Assembly (NCBI GenBank): GCA_016271365.2
Contig: CM057456.1
Span: 1,391,547,501 to 1,391,611,500 of the forward strand
From: Neoceratodus forsteri
Lineage: Eukaryota; Chordata; Ceratodontiformes; Ceratodontidae
Direction of reading: 5' to 3'
DNA: 64,000 nt
The notes below the pieces were generated by a model, which had not been told where the DNA came from, made no database searches, and worked only from the letters and a program-made list of their open reading frames with translations. This document shows positions 43,215 through 54,879 of this stretch, in pieces. Each line of letters opens with the position of its first letter. Position 1 is the first letter of the stretch. The position numbers and the translations under genes are program-made.

Positions 43215-44627
43215 ATGGAAGACAAGTCTTTTACCGGATTTCACCAGTGTTCGTGCGGCCAGAAAATGTCACACACCGATCCCCACACTACATGCGTCTG
43301 TTGCTTGGGTGTCGACTATGACACCTCAAAGTGCGATTTATGTCTTGCATTTCATCCTAACATCCTCGACGACTGTCTTGTACACCTGAAGTTGGGGAGG
43401 CCAGAAAAACGGAACCCTCCAGTGAAATCAAAGGAGGCTCGGTGGGTGGTTTCTGCAGCCGAGGGATCTGCCGAGCAATTGGAATGCATGCAAGCCTTCG
43501 AGGAGGAAGCGGCTCGGGCCACGGAATCTTCCTCTAGTAGCTTCTTCGTTCCACTCAACCTGGGCTCCACCTTCTCGAGTTCCTTCCGTGAGTTGTGCCA
43601 GTCTCTCCTGACTAAGGGAGAGGGTCCTGTGAGCAGGCACACCTCTCGGTCCCGTAAGCGGGAAAAGAACCTGGGATCATCTTTGTCTCGGTGAACACAT
43701 TCTTGGGATCGGGAGAGATCTTGGTCCCAGGAACCGTCAGTCTCGACTTCGGTCAAAATTGCCTTTTCGGCTGCTGGCTTCTTGGCTTTGCCATCTGGCC
43801 AGTCAACCAAAGTGTCGATCGATGAGGTTGGAATAATCATCAACCCGTTTGACCCATTGTCGCCGACTCTGGTCGATGATCCTCTCCGGACTCCGGTCCT
43901 TTCTTTCCCCAACGAGGAGACCCATCCCACTGGGAATCCCATCAAGGAAGTGGTCCCCGACCCTGGGAAATCACCGGTCCTGCCAGTGTCCTGCCTACAC
44001 TGACCGACCTCTCGAGAAGGAATCCAAAAACATGGATCATTCAGCTCAAAAGGTTGATGCGGCCTCATCTTTAGGCCTCCGTCAGGCAAGTTCGGTCGTC
44101 GTCATGGCACACTTCTCCCATGCCCTGTTGGGGTCTTTGGATGAAGTCCTCCCACACCATGGACATGCAGACCATGGTCAAGCAAGTCCGGGACCAACAG
44201 CAGCTTCAGACAGCCCTGGACACTGGGGACTCATGTGCCCACTCGTTGGCAGTCACAGTTGCCTCTCACTGCAGGGCTTGGCTGAGACTCTCCTCTTTCC
44301 CAGCAGATACTCAGCACAAACTAGCTGATGTGCATTTCCTGGGCACCGATCTTTTCGGCCCAGGTGTGGCTCGTCACCTTCAGTGTATTGAGCAGTCCAA
44401 TGCCACCTTAGATGCCACTTCTGCTACAGGTTCTTCCAGTAAGAAGCAGCAGCAGAAGAAGAAGCCTTTTCAGCACTCTTCCTCTGTGGCCCAGCAACCC
44501 TCTTTTCAAGGAGGGCAGCAGCAGGCTCAAGCTTGGTGCCCCCCCGCCCAAGCCAGGCCCTCCCAGATCCGTAAAGGAGACCAATGTTCAGGTCCTGGAT
44601 CCTCCTCCTCCAAACCTGCTCAGTGAC
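43215..44627 (+). pseudogene. DIRS D gag, with internal deletion
   Basis: Starts MEDKSFTGFHQCSCGQ, then HTTCVCCLGVDYDTSKCDLC and LKLGRPEKRNPPVKSKEARW. A stop at 43,692 follows. Near 44,000 the text jumps from the Pro/Val-rich middle (KSPVLPVSCLH) to TDRPLEKESKNMDHSAQKV, skipping the GVLRLISEST and EAIVGPALELW blocks of copy C. The C-terminal frame (44,120-44,626) has ALDTGDSCAHSLAVTVASHC, FPADTQHKLADVHFLG and a Gln/Lys-rich tail. Confidence 0.82.
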
Positions 44628-44734
44628 GGGGCGGGGGCTGCCACCCCCTCTCCCATCACCCCAGCTCTGGGTCCTCCCATGGGGGGGCCAGCTCACCCAC
44701 TTCCTTTCTGCCTGGTCTACCATCACCACGGACA

Positions 44735-45580
44735 GGTGGGTCTTGGAGGTGGTTGGTCAGGGACTGCCTCTGGAATTTGAGCAGTACCCTCCAAGCCAAG
44801 CCAAGCCCAACGGGAGGAAAGAGTATCCGTCCATACTCAGTCGGCTCTCTGAGACGACATCACTCAGCTCCTCAAGGAGGCAGTAGCTCCAGTGGCGGAT
44901 TCTGCAGCAGACCCAGGCTTTGTCTCCAGGTACTTCCTGATGCCCAAGTGGACAGAGGGCTGCTGCCCCATTCTAGATCTCCACAACCTGAATCAGTAGC
45001 TAAGGTCACGCACCTTTTGGATGGTCACTCTGTCCCAGATCATTCCATCCTTGGAGTGAAACATATGGTTCTGTTCACTGGATCTGCAGGATGCATTCTT
45101 TCATGTCCCAATCCATTCATCTCATTGGCGGTTCCTCCACTTCAGAGTCGAAGGGACCCTATACGAGTTCTGAGCTATGCCATTCGGCCTGTCATCAGCC
45201 CCATGGGTCTTCAACAAATGCATCACAGTGGTGGCAGCCCATCTCAGGCATCGGGGGGGGTCAGAATTTACCCCTACCTTGACGATTGGCTTTTAGCAGG
45301 TCCCACCCAGCAGGAAGTGGAGAGGTCCAGGGACTTGGCCCTCCAGACCTGCTCCCAACTTGGCCTCCTAATCAACGAGGTCAAGTCAGAACTCGTGCCT
45401 TCCCAGGAGATGTGCTTCATCGGGGCAGAGCTCGACTCTCGTCAAGCCAGAGCTCGGCTCCCAGTGGACAGGGCAGAGGTTCTCTCCTCCTTTGCCCAGT
45501 CATTTCTGGTTGGGCAATTGCGCCCTGCCCAAGACTTTCTGTGCCTTCTGGGTTACATGGTGGCATGCACCTCCGTGGTC
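44735..45580 (+). pseudogene. DIRS D reverse transcriptase
   Basis: LEVVGQGLPLEFEQYPPSQA, then over two shifts the FFHVPIH block and YPYLDDWLLAGPTQQEVERS (catalytic DD kept, about 45,270), LLINEVKSELVPSQ, CFIGAELDSRQ. A 340-codon frame runs 44,753-45,775, but its first half is out of phase with the true RT. AMPFGLSS is read as AMPFGLSSAPWVFN near 45,175. Confidence 0.82.
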
Positions 45581-45649
45581 CATTGGACCCGGTTGCACAT
45601 GCATCCCCTCCAATGGGAGCTGGTCTCCCAGTGGACTCAGCGCCACAGT

Positions 45650-46530
45650 CATTTTGACCAGCTGATCACTGTAACCCAGAAGATGTGGGACGCTCTAGTG
45701 GTGGACCACTCCAGACTGGTTGCAAGAAGGGATCCCATTTGTCCGCCCCAAGCTGACGGCCGTCCTCACGACTGATGCCTCTCTCATGGGCTGGGGGGCC
45801 CACATGGGGGACAAAAGGGCCTATAGGTTCTGGACCCCTGAGGAATCCCGATACCACATCAGTCTGTTGGAGATCAGAGCTGTCAGACTGGCACTGTGAG
45901 CTTTTGCTCCTCAGCTCCGGGGTCAAGTGGTTCAAGTCCAGACGGACAATATCATGACCATGTACTACCTCAGCAAACAGGGTGGCATGCATTCCCATCT
46001 GGTTTGCAGGGAGGCGCTCCGCATCTGGACCCTTGTCAGCTGTCTGGAGGCAGATCTCCTAGTCGTTCATGTGGCAGGAGCCTCAAACCATCTAGCAGAT
46101 GCTCTCAGCCGCTTAGGTGAGAAATCCCATGAGTGGTCCCTCCATCCGGAGGTAGCTTACAGCTTGTTCTCCCACTGGGGCAAACCGATGGTGGACCTGT
46201 TTGCCTCCAGCGAAAACACCAAGCTGAGGCTGTTTCATGACCGCCTCCTTCAGTAGGGCTCACTGCAGGGGGATGCTTTCTCGAGGCCATGGACCCTAGG
46301 CCTCTTCTTCGTCTTCCCTCCATTTCCCTTGATCCACAAGGTGCTCCTCAAGGTGAGGAGGGACAACGTGAAGGTGATTCTGATAGCCCCAGACTGGCCG
46401 CGCCGGGTCTGGTATCCAGATCTCCTCAGCGTCAGCTGCAGGCCTCGGAGCGGCTTACAGCATGCCCGGACCTGATCTTTTTCATCAGGGGAAGGTATAC
46501 CATCCAGACCTTCAATCCCTGCACCTCATA
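45650..46530 (+). pseudogene. DIRS D RNase H and methyltransferase-like region
   Basis: AVLTTDASLMGWGAHMGD (about 45,765, read over the boundary of two frames), then VQVQTDNIMTMYYLSKQGG (from 45,930), VAGASNHLADALSRLGEKS, MVDLFASSENTKLRLFHD, then a stop. FVFPPFPLIHKVLLKV follows. It matches B block for block, with fewer shifts in the RNase H part. Confidence 0.8.
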
Positions 46531-47584
46531 GCCCGGTACTTGAGCGGCTAGAGTTCCAGGCTTTGGGTCTTTCTGAGGATGTCCTCACTGTGGTGGAGGC
46601 ATCCAGAAGGGAATCGACCAGGAAATGTTATGCCTTCAAATGGAAAAGGTTTTCCATTTGGTGTCAGGGCAAGGGCCTGGACCCTCTGTCCTGTCCAGTG
46701 GCTAACGTTATCGACTACCTTTGGTCTCTGTCCAAAGGGGGTCTTAAGTCATCGACCCTTAGGGTGCACCTGTCAGCCATCTCTGCTTACTGGGCGTGGG
46801 CCGGTCAGCCGACGTTGGCACAGGAGACAGTGGTCGGGTGCTTTTTCAAAGGCCTGGATCACATATCCCCTCCGGTGCATGAACCTCCACCTCCGTGGGA
46901 TCTACTGCTGGTACTGGCAAAGCTCATGGGCAAGCCATTCAAACCAGTGCACAAGTGTGCCTTGTCACACTTGTTGTGGAAGATGGCCTTCCTGGTGGCT
47001 ATCACGTCTGCCAGAAGAACAAGGGAGCTCCAGGCACTTTCGGTGGACTCCCCTTATCTGGTCTTCCACAGGGACAAGGTTGTCCTATGCCCCAACCCGA
47101 AATTCCTTCCGAAGGTGGTGTCAGAGTTTCACCTTAATTAGGTGTTAACTCTGCCAGTATACTACCCTAATCACACCTTGGAGGCCGAATACAAGCTCCA
47201 TACCCTGGACCTGAGACAAGCCCTCTCCTATTATAAGGAGAGGATGGTGGAAATTCAGGGAGAGGTTCGCCAGCTGTTTGTCACCTACGCTGAAGCCGCT
47301 TCTGGCAGATCTGCAGCAAAATAGACTATTGCAAGGTGGATTACATCTTGCATAAGTCTGTGCTATGAGCTGGCATGCATGGAGCCTCCCAGAGGGATAA
47401 GAGCTCATTCTACCCGCCATACCGCTGCATTGGTGGCTGCTTCCAGGGACATCTCTATACTGGAAATCTGTCAGACTGCTGCCTGGAAGTCAGGAAACAC
47501 CTTCATTACCCATTATCACATCGACCTTGAGACACGCCGGGATGCTGGTTTTGGGGCCTAAGTTCTCCAATCTCTTTTCCCCAA
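46531..47584 (+). pseudogene. DIRS D tyrosine recombinase
   Basis: The frame 46,563-47,141 reads GLSEDVLTVVEASRRES, CYAFKWKRFSIWCQGKG, TSARRTRELQALSVDS (first Arg) and FLPKVVSEFHLN, then a stop. The same frame goes on with VLTLPVYYPNHTLEAEYKL, a second stop at 47,322, then RAHSTRHTAALVAASRDISI (HxxR kept), KSGNTFITHYHIDLE (nucleophile Tyr) and a stop just before VLQSLFPK. All catalytic residues remain; only three nonsense changes and no frameshift break it. Confidence 0.88.
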
Positions 47585-47804
47585 GTGAGTATCAGTGGGG
47601 GTGTGCACCTTGCCTCCCTCCTCCTGGAGAACTGCTAGGAGTCTGCCAAATAGTGTGGATGAACAACATATACACGATCCTAGAAAAACAGGTTACCCAC
47701 CTGTAACAGTAGTTCTAGCAGTGGTATATATTGTTCATCCACACGGACCCACCCGACCTCCATGGCTGCGAAACGCACACAACCTGGCTTCCAGCGGGCT
47801 AAGA

Positions 47805-47969
47805 CCTTGCGTCATGGGGTGGAGCCGAGGGATATACCACCCGGGTGGGTGGGAGGAGCCAGCTTGAAGACCCTCCGGCGATCCTTAAAGGGAAAGGGAC
47901 ATGCCAAATAGTGTGGATGAACAACATATACCACTCCTAAAACTACTGTTACAGGTGAGTAACCTGTTA
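47805..47969 (+). repeat. Right inverted terminal repeat of DIRS D
   Basis: Inverted complement of 42,942-43,095, with CCACCCGGGTGGGTGGGAG, GAGCCAGCTTGAAGAC and AGTGTGGATGAACAACATAT; closely like the right end of B. Confidence 0.9.
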
Positions 47970-48390
47970 TTCTGTCCCCCGTGGCCTCTGACCCTACCTG
48001 GTCAATGGCTTTTCACTCCTCCTTCTCACCTCTAAGGTACCCTTATGCCTGTCCCATGCATGTTTAAAACCCTTCACTGTACTGCACTAAGAAGGTGCCC
48101 CCCCAAAAAATTTAGGATGAGGGATCTTGGGGGTGCACCTTCTTAGTAATAGTATTGGAGAATGAGAAGGGTCGGGTTAGGGAAAGGTGTTATGTTAAAC
48201 ATATGTTCCCTGGTGTTTCAGTTTTGCATTTTTCTGATGAACCTGAAACAGTTTTCAAGGCTATTTATTGTCACAAATCCATTAGTCTTGGTATTGAGCC
48301 CTTATTAAATTAATGATTTACTTTATAGTGTTATGGCCAGCTAAGGATCAAAATAGGATGACAGCAAGGTGATAAACTAGCACAATTATA
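47970..48390. other. Unassigned, between DIRS D and a SINE
   Basis: No recognised ends. A G/C-rich word is repeated in opposite sense (GAAGGTGCCCCCCC at 48,091 and GGGGGTGCACCTTC at 48,129), giving a small imperfect hairpin of about 55 bp. Confidence 0.5.
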
Positions 48391-48700
48391 GCTGTTGGCA
48401 TCGGCATGCCATCGCTACAGCAACAATTATACCGCGACCGACTCTACAGCGACAACAGCGCCAGGTCGCTGTAGTGTCGGCGCGGGACCCAGGTACTGCT
48501 TTCTGAGGGTCTTGCACCTCCTCCCCGAATGAACTCTGACTCAGTTTTGATTATTTTAGTTATGGAGGTTTAGGGGGCACAGCCCCCCCCCCAAAAAAAA
48601 CACAGTCAAAAGTGACCGCCTTTATGTCGATCGCAATTGTGATTGACATAAAGGTGTCACTGTAACGTCGGTCGACAACGAATTTCTCGACCGACTGCCA
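48391..48700 (+). mobile_element. SINE family 2, copy b, decayed
   Basis: The tail GATTATTTTAGTTATGGAGG then GGGGGCACAGCCCCCC matches copy c (51.0 kb) and, more loosely, copy a (8.2 kb). The head is decayed: GCGCGGGACCCAGGTACTG lies where the B box should be. A hairpin, CTACAGCGAC against GTCGCTGTAG (48,451-48,480), precedes it. Another, CCTTTATGTCGATC against GATTGACATAAAGG, lies at 48,619-48,654. Confidence 0.5.
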
Positions 48701-49059
48701 TGGATCCATTGGCATCTTTCATGACTCTCTATGTACATGTCTGTCTGTCTTGCATAACTTTGTTTTTTAGGGCATGGATATGGTTCCCTATCCACACTCT
48801 GATAGTTCCATAGGACCAGCCTGTTTGGTCAGACATCTTTAAGCTAAGCTCCTCCCACCACCTGGGCGGTATGTCCCCCCAGCTCTGCCCCGTGACGTCA
48901 GATCTTTTTTTTCCACTGGAGGAGCAGGTCACCTCCTTCACTGCTCCCACTTAGGTTTCTAGTATGCCATTGCCAAACTTTCTTTTGAAGTTTTTCTTGA
49001 GTTACTACTTATTTTCTCCAGGTTCCTTCGACTCCCTCAGTGAATGACGATGGAGCAAG

Positions 49060-50250
49060 GGAAGCTAGGATTTAAATTTTCATATGGTGCCAGCAGAAGA
49101 TGTTGGTCACTAACCCAAACAACATGTGCATGTACTGCAGTAGGGTGGGGGGGCAACACAATGTGACTGGTTGAAGCCTCTGCTTAAGCATGCTTCCAGA
49201 GTCCCTCGAGGACAGGAAGCTCCATCTCTTACTGGGTCAGCCTTTGGAATGGGATCCAAAGGGCCACAAGAAGACGTCAGCTGTGGCTGAATTGACTCAG
49301 CAGCTTGTGGCCCTTGAGGCAGAAGTGACGTCAGCCATAGCAGGCACCTCCTCAGTCTCAGCACTGTTCCCTGGGGCAAGCATCGCAGGGTCATTTACCG
49401 GAGAGTTCTGGTAAATGTGCCTGCCCTCCAGACCTTGGGGGAGAGCCCTGCCCACTGTGGAGCTGCACACAAGTGCCACCAGTGCCGGTCGTGGGATTGT
49501 GAGTGATTGAGGTTCTCCCAGTCCCTCAACTCACCTGACCACTCAATGGCTGTCAAGCGCCCCTTGGCCGAGGGGTAGGTTGAGCTGGTCAAGGGCTCTT
49601 CAGTTCCCCCATCAAATCAGTCTGCATCGATTCTGGTCATGCAGGCCACCAGGATATTTCTTGAGACTGTTAACCTGTTGTAAAGACTTGGTCGCTCAGA
49701 CCCTGGTGCTCCCAGTCCTCACCCAAGAGGACACAGTGTCCCAGTCTGGCCCTTGACAGGAGCAGCCTGCACCAGTGGTGTTACTTAACGTTGGCAGGTA
49801 CATGGTTTATTCCAACCTGACGGTGGTTGTGATCAAGGTCGTGGTCGAGGCATTCCTGCTTTTGATCCTGCTTGACCAGGAGGTGTCACTGTCAATGCTC
49901 CTCATCCCTTTCATCCTCAGGTGAAGAGAGGGACTATCACAAGATGCGCTGGTACTACAAGGTGCTCCTCTAGCAACAGTGGGACATTGTGGGGCAGGGT
50001 AGGGCTTTACCCTCTGGACCTTTCATCACCTGTCAGTCGCCAGTGGTACCCCTTCCAGTCCACACTGTACAGGTGCCCTCCACGCACCTGCTTCTGCAGC
50101 TGTTAGGGTGGAGTCACCACCACTGCAGCCAAAGGTGAGTACTTTGACAAACGGGGTCCATGCGGCCATCATTTTTACCAGGCCATTTGATGGCGAGGAC
50201 CACCCCAGGTGAGGATGGAGGTCTGTGACAAGAAATGGTCGAAGGCTATT
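49060..50250 (+). pseudogene. DIRS E gag, first part
   Basis: NMCMYCSRVGGQHNVTG at about 49,118 is the Cys head; then SLEDRKLHLLLGQPLEWDPK (49,202) and VAELTQQLVALEAEV, the same order as in C. After 49,410 only scraps are readable (DHSMAVKRPLAEG). Many stops. Confidence 0.6.
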
Positions 50251-50329
50251 TTTGAGGAGTCCTTGGACAACTCTGATCACAAGTCCATGGCCTCCTCTGG
50301 GACTTCCCTCAGTTGTTTCTATGTGATAA

Positions 50330-50880
50330 TAGTGTCTATAAAACATATAATTCAGGTTTATGTTGCAGGTTCCATATCACACTCATCACTGTCTTCTGTT
50401 TCAGTTGTCCAGCTGTTTATCACTTGATCATAAGATTCAGTTTAAACAATGCATGTTTCTGTTCAAAATCATATTAGGCCATCTTCCTACTTCGATTTCT
50501 AAATTGTTTCCAAGGTTTACTAATGGGTGTGGTACCCGATCCCAGGACAAATACACATTTCAGTTACCACTTTTTTGTAGGGCTATTTATTTGTATAGGG
50601 CCCCCAAATCTTTTAATTTCCTTCCTTCCAATTTTCTTTATTTAAAAACAATCTGTAATTTCAAACCCAAGCTTTCAGTGCACTTTAGAAATTTACAGAA
50701 ATGTATTTGTAAATGGACTTTGTTTAAATCTTTATTGCATTACATGTATTTATTGGTATTGTTAAATGTTATTTGTTATTATGTATTTTGTTTCTTTGTG
50801 AAAATGGTCAGTTTGCTCATCAGGCTCACAAGGATAAAAATTAAAAAATGAAAAAATGAAAAACATTGCCAGCAAAGACA
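50330..50880 (+). mobile_element. LINE 3' end (L2/Rex-like), in DIRS E gag
   Basis: A 163-codon frame (50,360-50,851) reads DHKIQFKQCMFLFKIILGHLP, then YTFQLPLFCRAIYLYRAPKS and FNFLPSNF. This is the C-terminal tail of Jockey/L2-type RT proteins (HRI.FK...L...YL...R....AP..WN.LP). It ends in an A-rich tract with AAAAAATG repeats at 50,834-50,865. Only the 3' half-kb is present, as in a typical 5'-truncated LINE. Confidence 0.7.
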
Positions 50881-50929
50881 ATGAGTGCACATAGTCAAAA
50901 AGCAAAATGGCGATGAGCACTTCAGCGAG

Positions 50930-51340
50930 CTCAAGAAACCGCGACGGCTCCTTACTTCCACTCCGGGGGATGATCTGTAGTTACTTTTTATGTGGGGGGC
51001 TATGTCCCATGCACCCCCTATAACTAATATAATCACCACTGGGGGTGGGAGGACGACAATGGGGGACAGGGGTAAACCCTGGAGGGGGCTACTCATGGAG
51101 GACACAAGTCAGCAGATGGAGAATGTTGGGGGGGCAATCTGCGGGCGTGGGGGAACAAAGTTGGGAGGGTGGGGGAACAAGAGTTCATCAATGAAAAAAT
51201 TTTTTTTTTAAAACATGTGTATATATACAGTATATATATGTCCCCCACAGCCAGTCCCGAACCCGGGTCCACCAGCCACAGAGGTAGTAACTGTAACCAC
51301 TACACCAGACGGCCAGCTCGGAACTGGCCTGATGAACAAT
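50930..51340 (-). mobile_element. SINE family 2, copy c, in DIRS E
   Basis: On the minus strand: GAGCTGGCCGTCTGGTGTAGTGG (A box, about 51,318-51,296) and GACCCGGGTTCGGGACTGG (B box, about 51,270-51,252), a good tRNA-like head. A TA tract follows, then a body and the tail TATTAGTTATAGGGGGTGC and GGGACATAGCCCCCCACATA (about 51,024-50,985). It is the best-kept copy of the family. Confidence 0.75.
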
Positions 51341-51429
51341 GTCCTATATACTCTGTAAAATAACTACTCCCTATGGAAACAAAAGTGCTGAAGTAACAAT
51401 GTGCTATTAAGAGCACATAGCCCATTTTA

Positions 51430-52296
51430 CAGTAGAGCTGGGTGGACTTGGCTAGGTTGGAGGAATGGTTAAATGTATGGCAGCTTAGATTCAATGCAAT
51501 GAAGTGCAAAGTAATGTACCTGGGAAACAAAAACCCAGGGGAAGAGTACACAATGGGGGGGTGAGATACTAACAACAAAATTGGAAAGGGACCTGGGGGT
51601 AGTCATATCAGATGACCTAAAGGTGGGCAAGCAGTGTGAGAAGGCAGTAAGGATGGCTGGGGGGATACTGGGATGCATAGGGAGAGGCATCACCAGTAAA
51701 AAACAGGAAGTTGTTATCCCTCTGTACAGACAGCTGGTGAGACCCCATCTGGAGTACTGCATGCAGTTCTGGAGACCTCATCTCGGTAAGGACATAGGCA
51801 AGATGGAGGCTATCCAGAGGAGGGCAACTAAAATGGTGCAGGGTCTGCACCAGAAGACGTACGAAGAGAGACTAAAGGAGCTTAATATGTATACCCTCGA
51901 GGAAAGGAGGGAGAGGGGGGACATGATAGAAACTTTAAAGTACCTCAAGGGAATCAACAAAGTACAAGAGGGTAGCATATTTTGGAAAAAGAGGTGTGCA
52001 AGAACAAGGGGGCACAATTTGAAGCTAGAGGGGGGATGGCTCAGAGGTAATGTGAGGAAGTAATTTTTCATGGAGAGGATTGTGGATGCATGGAATGGCC
52101 TTCCTGAGGAGGTCATGGTGTCAGAAACAGTGGAGGAATTCAAGAATGCATGGGACAGACATAAGGTAATTCTAGTGGGGGGTAGGAGGAAGTAGGCTGT
52201 TGATTAAGTAGGATCAGCAGCTTATCCATTAGGTAGGGAAATGGGCAAACTAGGTGGGCCAAATGGTCCTTATCTGCCATCAGAGTCTATGTTTCT
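51430..52296 (+). mobile_element. CR1 LINE 3, 5'-truncated copy, in DIRS E
   Basis: Same family as the CR1 in DIRS A. It keeps WLNVWQLRFNAMKCKV (over shifts), then a 160-codon frame from 51,581 with RDLGVVISDDLKVGKQCEKA, GGILGCIGRGITSKKQEVVI, RRATKMVQGLHQKTYEERLK and LNMYTLEERRERGDMIETLK. The 3' end is GGTCCTTATCTGCCATCAGAG then TCTATGTTTCTGTG at 52,296. No RT active site is included. Confidence 0.9.
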
Positions 52297-53043
52297 GTGA
52301 CTGTTCTGTCCAAAATCCAGACCCCTGATCAGACCTGGATAAATACGGACTTCACAGCATGAAGTCTGGTTCCGGGTCATTGAAAGCAGGGCCTTTTTTT
52401 CTGCATGCCTAAGTTGCCATGCCATTGCATGCAGTTCTAACTGGAGGAATGGATGGCGCCAGGTGGACCAAAGACTGAGGAGAGGAGGGGGGAGCCAAGC
52501 CCAGGAGCCGGAGGACCACAGTCACGTGGTGGAGAGATCTGAGCGCAGGCTGCAGCTGCTGTGGTTGGTCGGTCGATGACTCTCTGGTCGGCTATGTCAT
52601 CGGTCTTGTTGTTCTCTCTCTCTCTCTCTCAAGCCTTGAGACCTGGAGAATGTGGAACTAGGCAATTGAGCCATGAAGATAAGAAGCAACTGTGTGGTAA
52701 AGTACTGGCATATTCTTCTATGCACTTTAAACTTGCCGATGCACTTTGTTTGCTGACAGACTTCAATGGTTGGAGTTGGAAGTAGCAGGTTTTGTACCAT
52801 AAAAGTAGATGCACTTTTCTGATTCACCAGAAGAAGCTGTAATTTTCATATTTTTGTACCTACACTAGTAAAACTGTTTTTCATCCATTAAAGGGGCCAT
52901 GCCCCATTGTTAGAGTGCTGGTGAACTGTGCCATTTTCTGACACAGCAAGAACATTATATTTCCCTGTCACTATACAGCACCTATTGCCTCTGTTCTACA
53001 AATAAGAGTTTAGTGAGCACAACAAAACCTTTTTTCCATAGAT

Positions 53044-53294
53044 TCACAAATAAAGTGTATTCTTACTGGTCTCATTGTGGCTGCCTGTGTACAGGGCAAG
53101 GGTATGCTGGCAAAATAAATGTTGACTTGTGCCATCCAGAGGAGAAGGTGGGTGACACTAGACTACTGGTGGCCAAAGAGAAATGTTATTGTCACAGAAA
53201 TCACAAATAAAGTGTATTCTTGCTGATCTCATTGTGGCAGCCTGTACGCAGGTCAAGGGTATGCTGGCAAAATAAATGTTGACTTGTGCCATCC
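53044..53294. repeat. Tandem duplication, 157-bp period
   Basis: TCACAAATAAAGTGTATTCTT through GTATGCTGGCAAAATAAATG to TTGACTTGTGCCATCC occurs at 53,044-53,137 and 53,201-53,294, with about eight differences in 94 bases. Confidence 0.85.
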
Positions 53295-53297
53295 CGG

Positions 53298-53331
53298 GAG
53301 AGAGAGACAGAGAGAAAAGAGAGAGGGAGAG

Positions 53332-53371
<40 letters not shown>

Positions 53372-53468
53372 GCAGTGGTGTACACTGTACAGGGCAGGCA
53401 GCCAGGCAAAATAGTGCTTGCATCTGTTTGTCTCCCTCTCTGTCTCTGTCTCTCTCTCTCTCTCTCTC
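53298..53468. repeat. (GA)n and (CT)n microsatellites facing each other
   Basis: A GA-rich tract (53,298-53,366) and a CT tract (53,430-53,468) are separated by about 60 bp, so they could pair as a long hairpin. Confidence 0.8.
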
Positions 53469-53800
53469 CTGGCATACTCAGCGTCACGGGCCTGAGCTGG
53501 ATATGCCACCAGTACAGCCTAGCCATGAAGCAGCTAGCAATTATTGCTTTTATTTAGCAGTGTTACTGTAATTTTTATACAAATCATGCATTAAATTATT
53601 TCCTTTGTGCCTCTGTGTTAAATATGACTGACTTTGGCCATTTTTATGCATTTTATCACATTTTTTTCAAATATTTATAAATAATCAGAAAAAATCAGAA
53701 CTCCACCGTTTTCCGGTTATTATTTAATAAGGGTCAGAACTTCACCGAGTTCTCCCAGCCCTATTTTACAGTCGCTATTTTTGCTTTGCCCAAATTGACT

Positions 53801-54720
53801 CACTGAAATTGAGACACTGTATTCACAGGATACCCCCTCAGTCAAGGAGTTCTCTACTGAGCATGTCCTGGTATCCTTCAGAGTGCTTCTTCCACTCATC
53901 TCAGAGTCCATGTCAGTCCTGCTTGGGCCAGTCCAAAAGAGGGCAAGCTATCCCGTCACGACATTTTGGACTGAAATGCATCTCTAGGGGTTGCCTTCCC
54001 TGTGGCTGTGGCCATCTTGGTACCGGCTCTGGAGTTTTGGCATCATCCAGTATCATGCCTGGCACCCTCTGCCCATATAGTCCTCAAGTACGGGGTCCCT
54101 ACAGGTTCTCTTTTGGGATTCTCAGACCACCCTGAATTCAATGTTCCACAAGTCCAAAGGCCACTCCCTGATGGAGGTCTTCGATACAATCCTCCCTCAC
54201 CTTCCTGTGGGTTAGCAGTTGGCACTGATAGTCATCAGAGACTAGGGTCAGTCGCTAGCTAAACTCCAGCTCCAGATGGCATTGAATATGTGTGACTCAT
54301 GTACTTGTGCCATGGCAGCGGCCATCTCTGTGCATCGCAGGGCCTGGCTGCATCTGTCCACCTTCATGGCAGACACCAAGCACAAGCTGGCCAATGTCCC
54401 TTTCTTGGGCATTGGCCTGTCTGGCCCTGGGGTGGAGGGACATCTCACCCACATTAAGAAATCCAGCACCACCCTGATTTCTGTGATATCATCCAAGAAG
54501 GACCAGTAAAAGAAGTCTAAGAAACTGGCTTTCCAGTGCTGGTCCTTTCAGTCACAGCCTCCTTGGCAACAGCTCCAGCAGGGGCAGTAGTAGGCCTGGT
54601 GCCAAAAGTCCAACTCTGGGGGTCAGGGTCTTAAGAAGGGAGGGAGCAGAGGTAGTGATGCCTCTCCGGCCGCAGCCACTGGTGTCCCCCAAAGCTGCCC
54701 AGTGATGGTTTGAGGGATGT
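53801..54720 (+). pseudogene. DIRS E gag, C-terminal part
   Basis: In the frames that match copy C: TPSVKEFSTEHVLVSFRVLLP then LISESMSVLLGPVQKRASYP (copy C: LISESTGMKLKPMSKRAKYP), and ALNMCDSCTCAMAAAISVHR, FMADTKHKLANVPFLG, GHLTHIKKSSTTLISV. A Gln-rich tail follows. Stops are frequent. Confidence 0.7.
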
Positions 54721-54879
54721 TGTTCCCCAACTCATGTCTCTGCCTGCTCTCCCCGTCAGAGGACAGAAGTTCAAGTTAACAAAGCACTCACTAGTTTTCT
54801 GCATATAAAAAAATAAAGGAGTCGCGTGTAAGTACAACGCTTTCTCCTCTTTTATTGCAGGAATTTTACAGACGCAGGT

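Larger units (their letters stand above)
42942..47969 (+). mobile_element. DIRS element D
   Basis: A 5.0 kb DIRS element, same subfamily as B: left terminal repeat 42,942-43,095, gag, RT, RNase H, methyltransferase-like region, YR, internal complementary region (about 47,620-47,750) and right terminal repeat 47,805-47,969. It is about 0.9 kb shorter than B because the middle of gag is deleted near 44,000. No nested insertion. Confidence 0.92.
52297..53800. other. Unassigned 1.5 kb insert in DIRS E, with tandem duplication
   Basis: I recognise no coding domain. It has CT and GA microsatellites (52,613-52,630; 53,298-53,366; 53,430-53,468) and an imperfect 157-bp period duplication (see separate entry). 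AT-rich at its right end. Because gag of DIRS E is upstream and resumes at about 53,800, it must be an insertion or several. Confidence 0.5.

Noticed and set aside
48588..48654. A shared word, TGATTGACATAAAG, between the SINE region at 48.6 kb and the fold-back element at 24.6 kb.
   Set aside because: Fourteen bases can match by chance in a 64 kb window; the flanks do not align.
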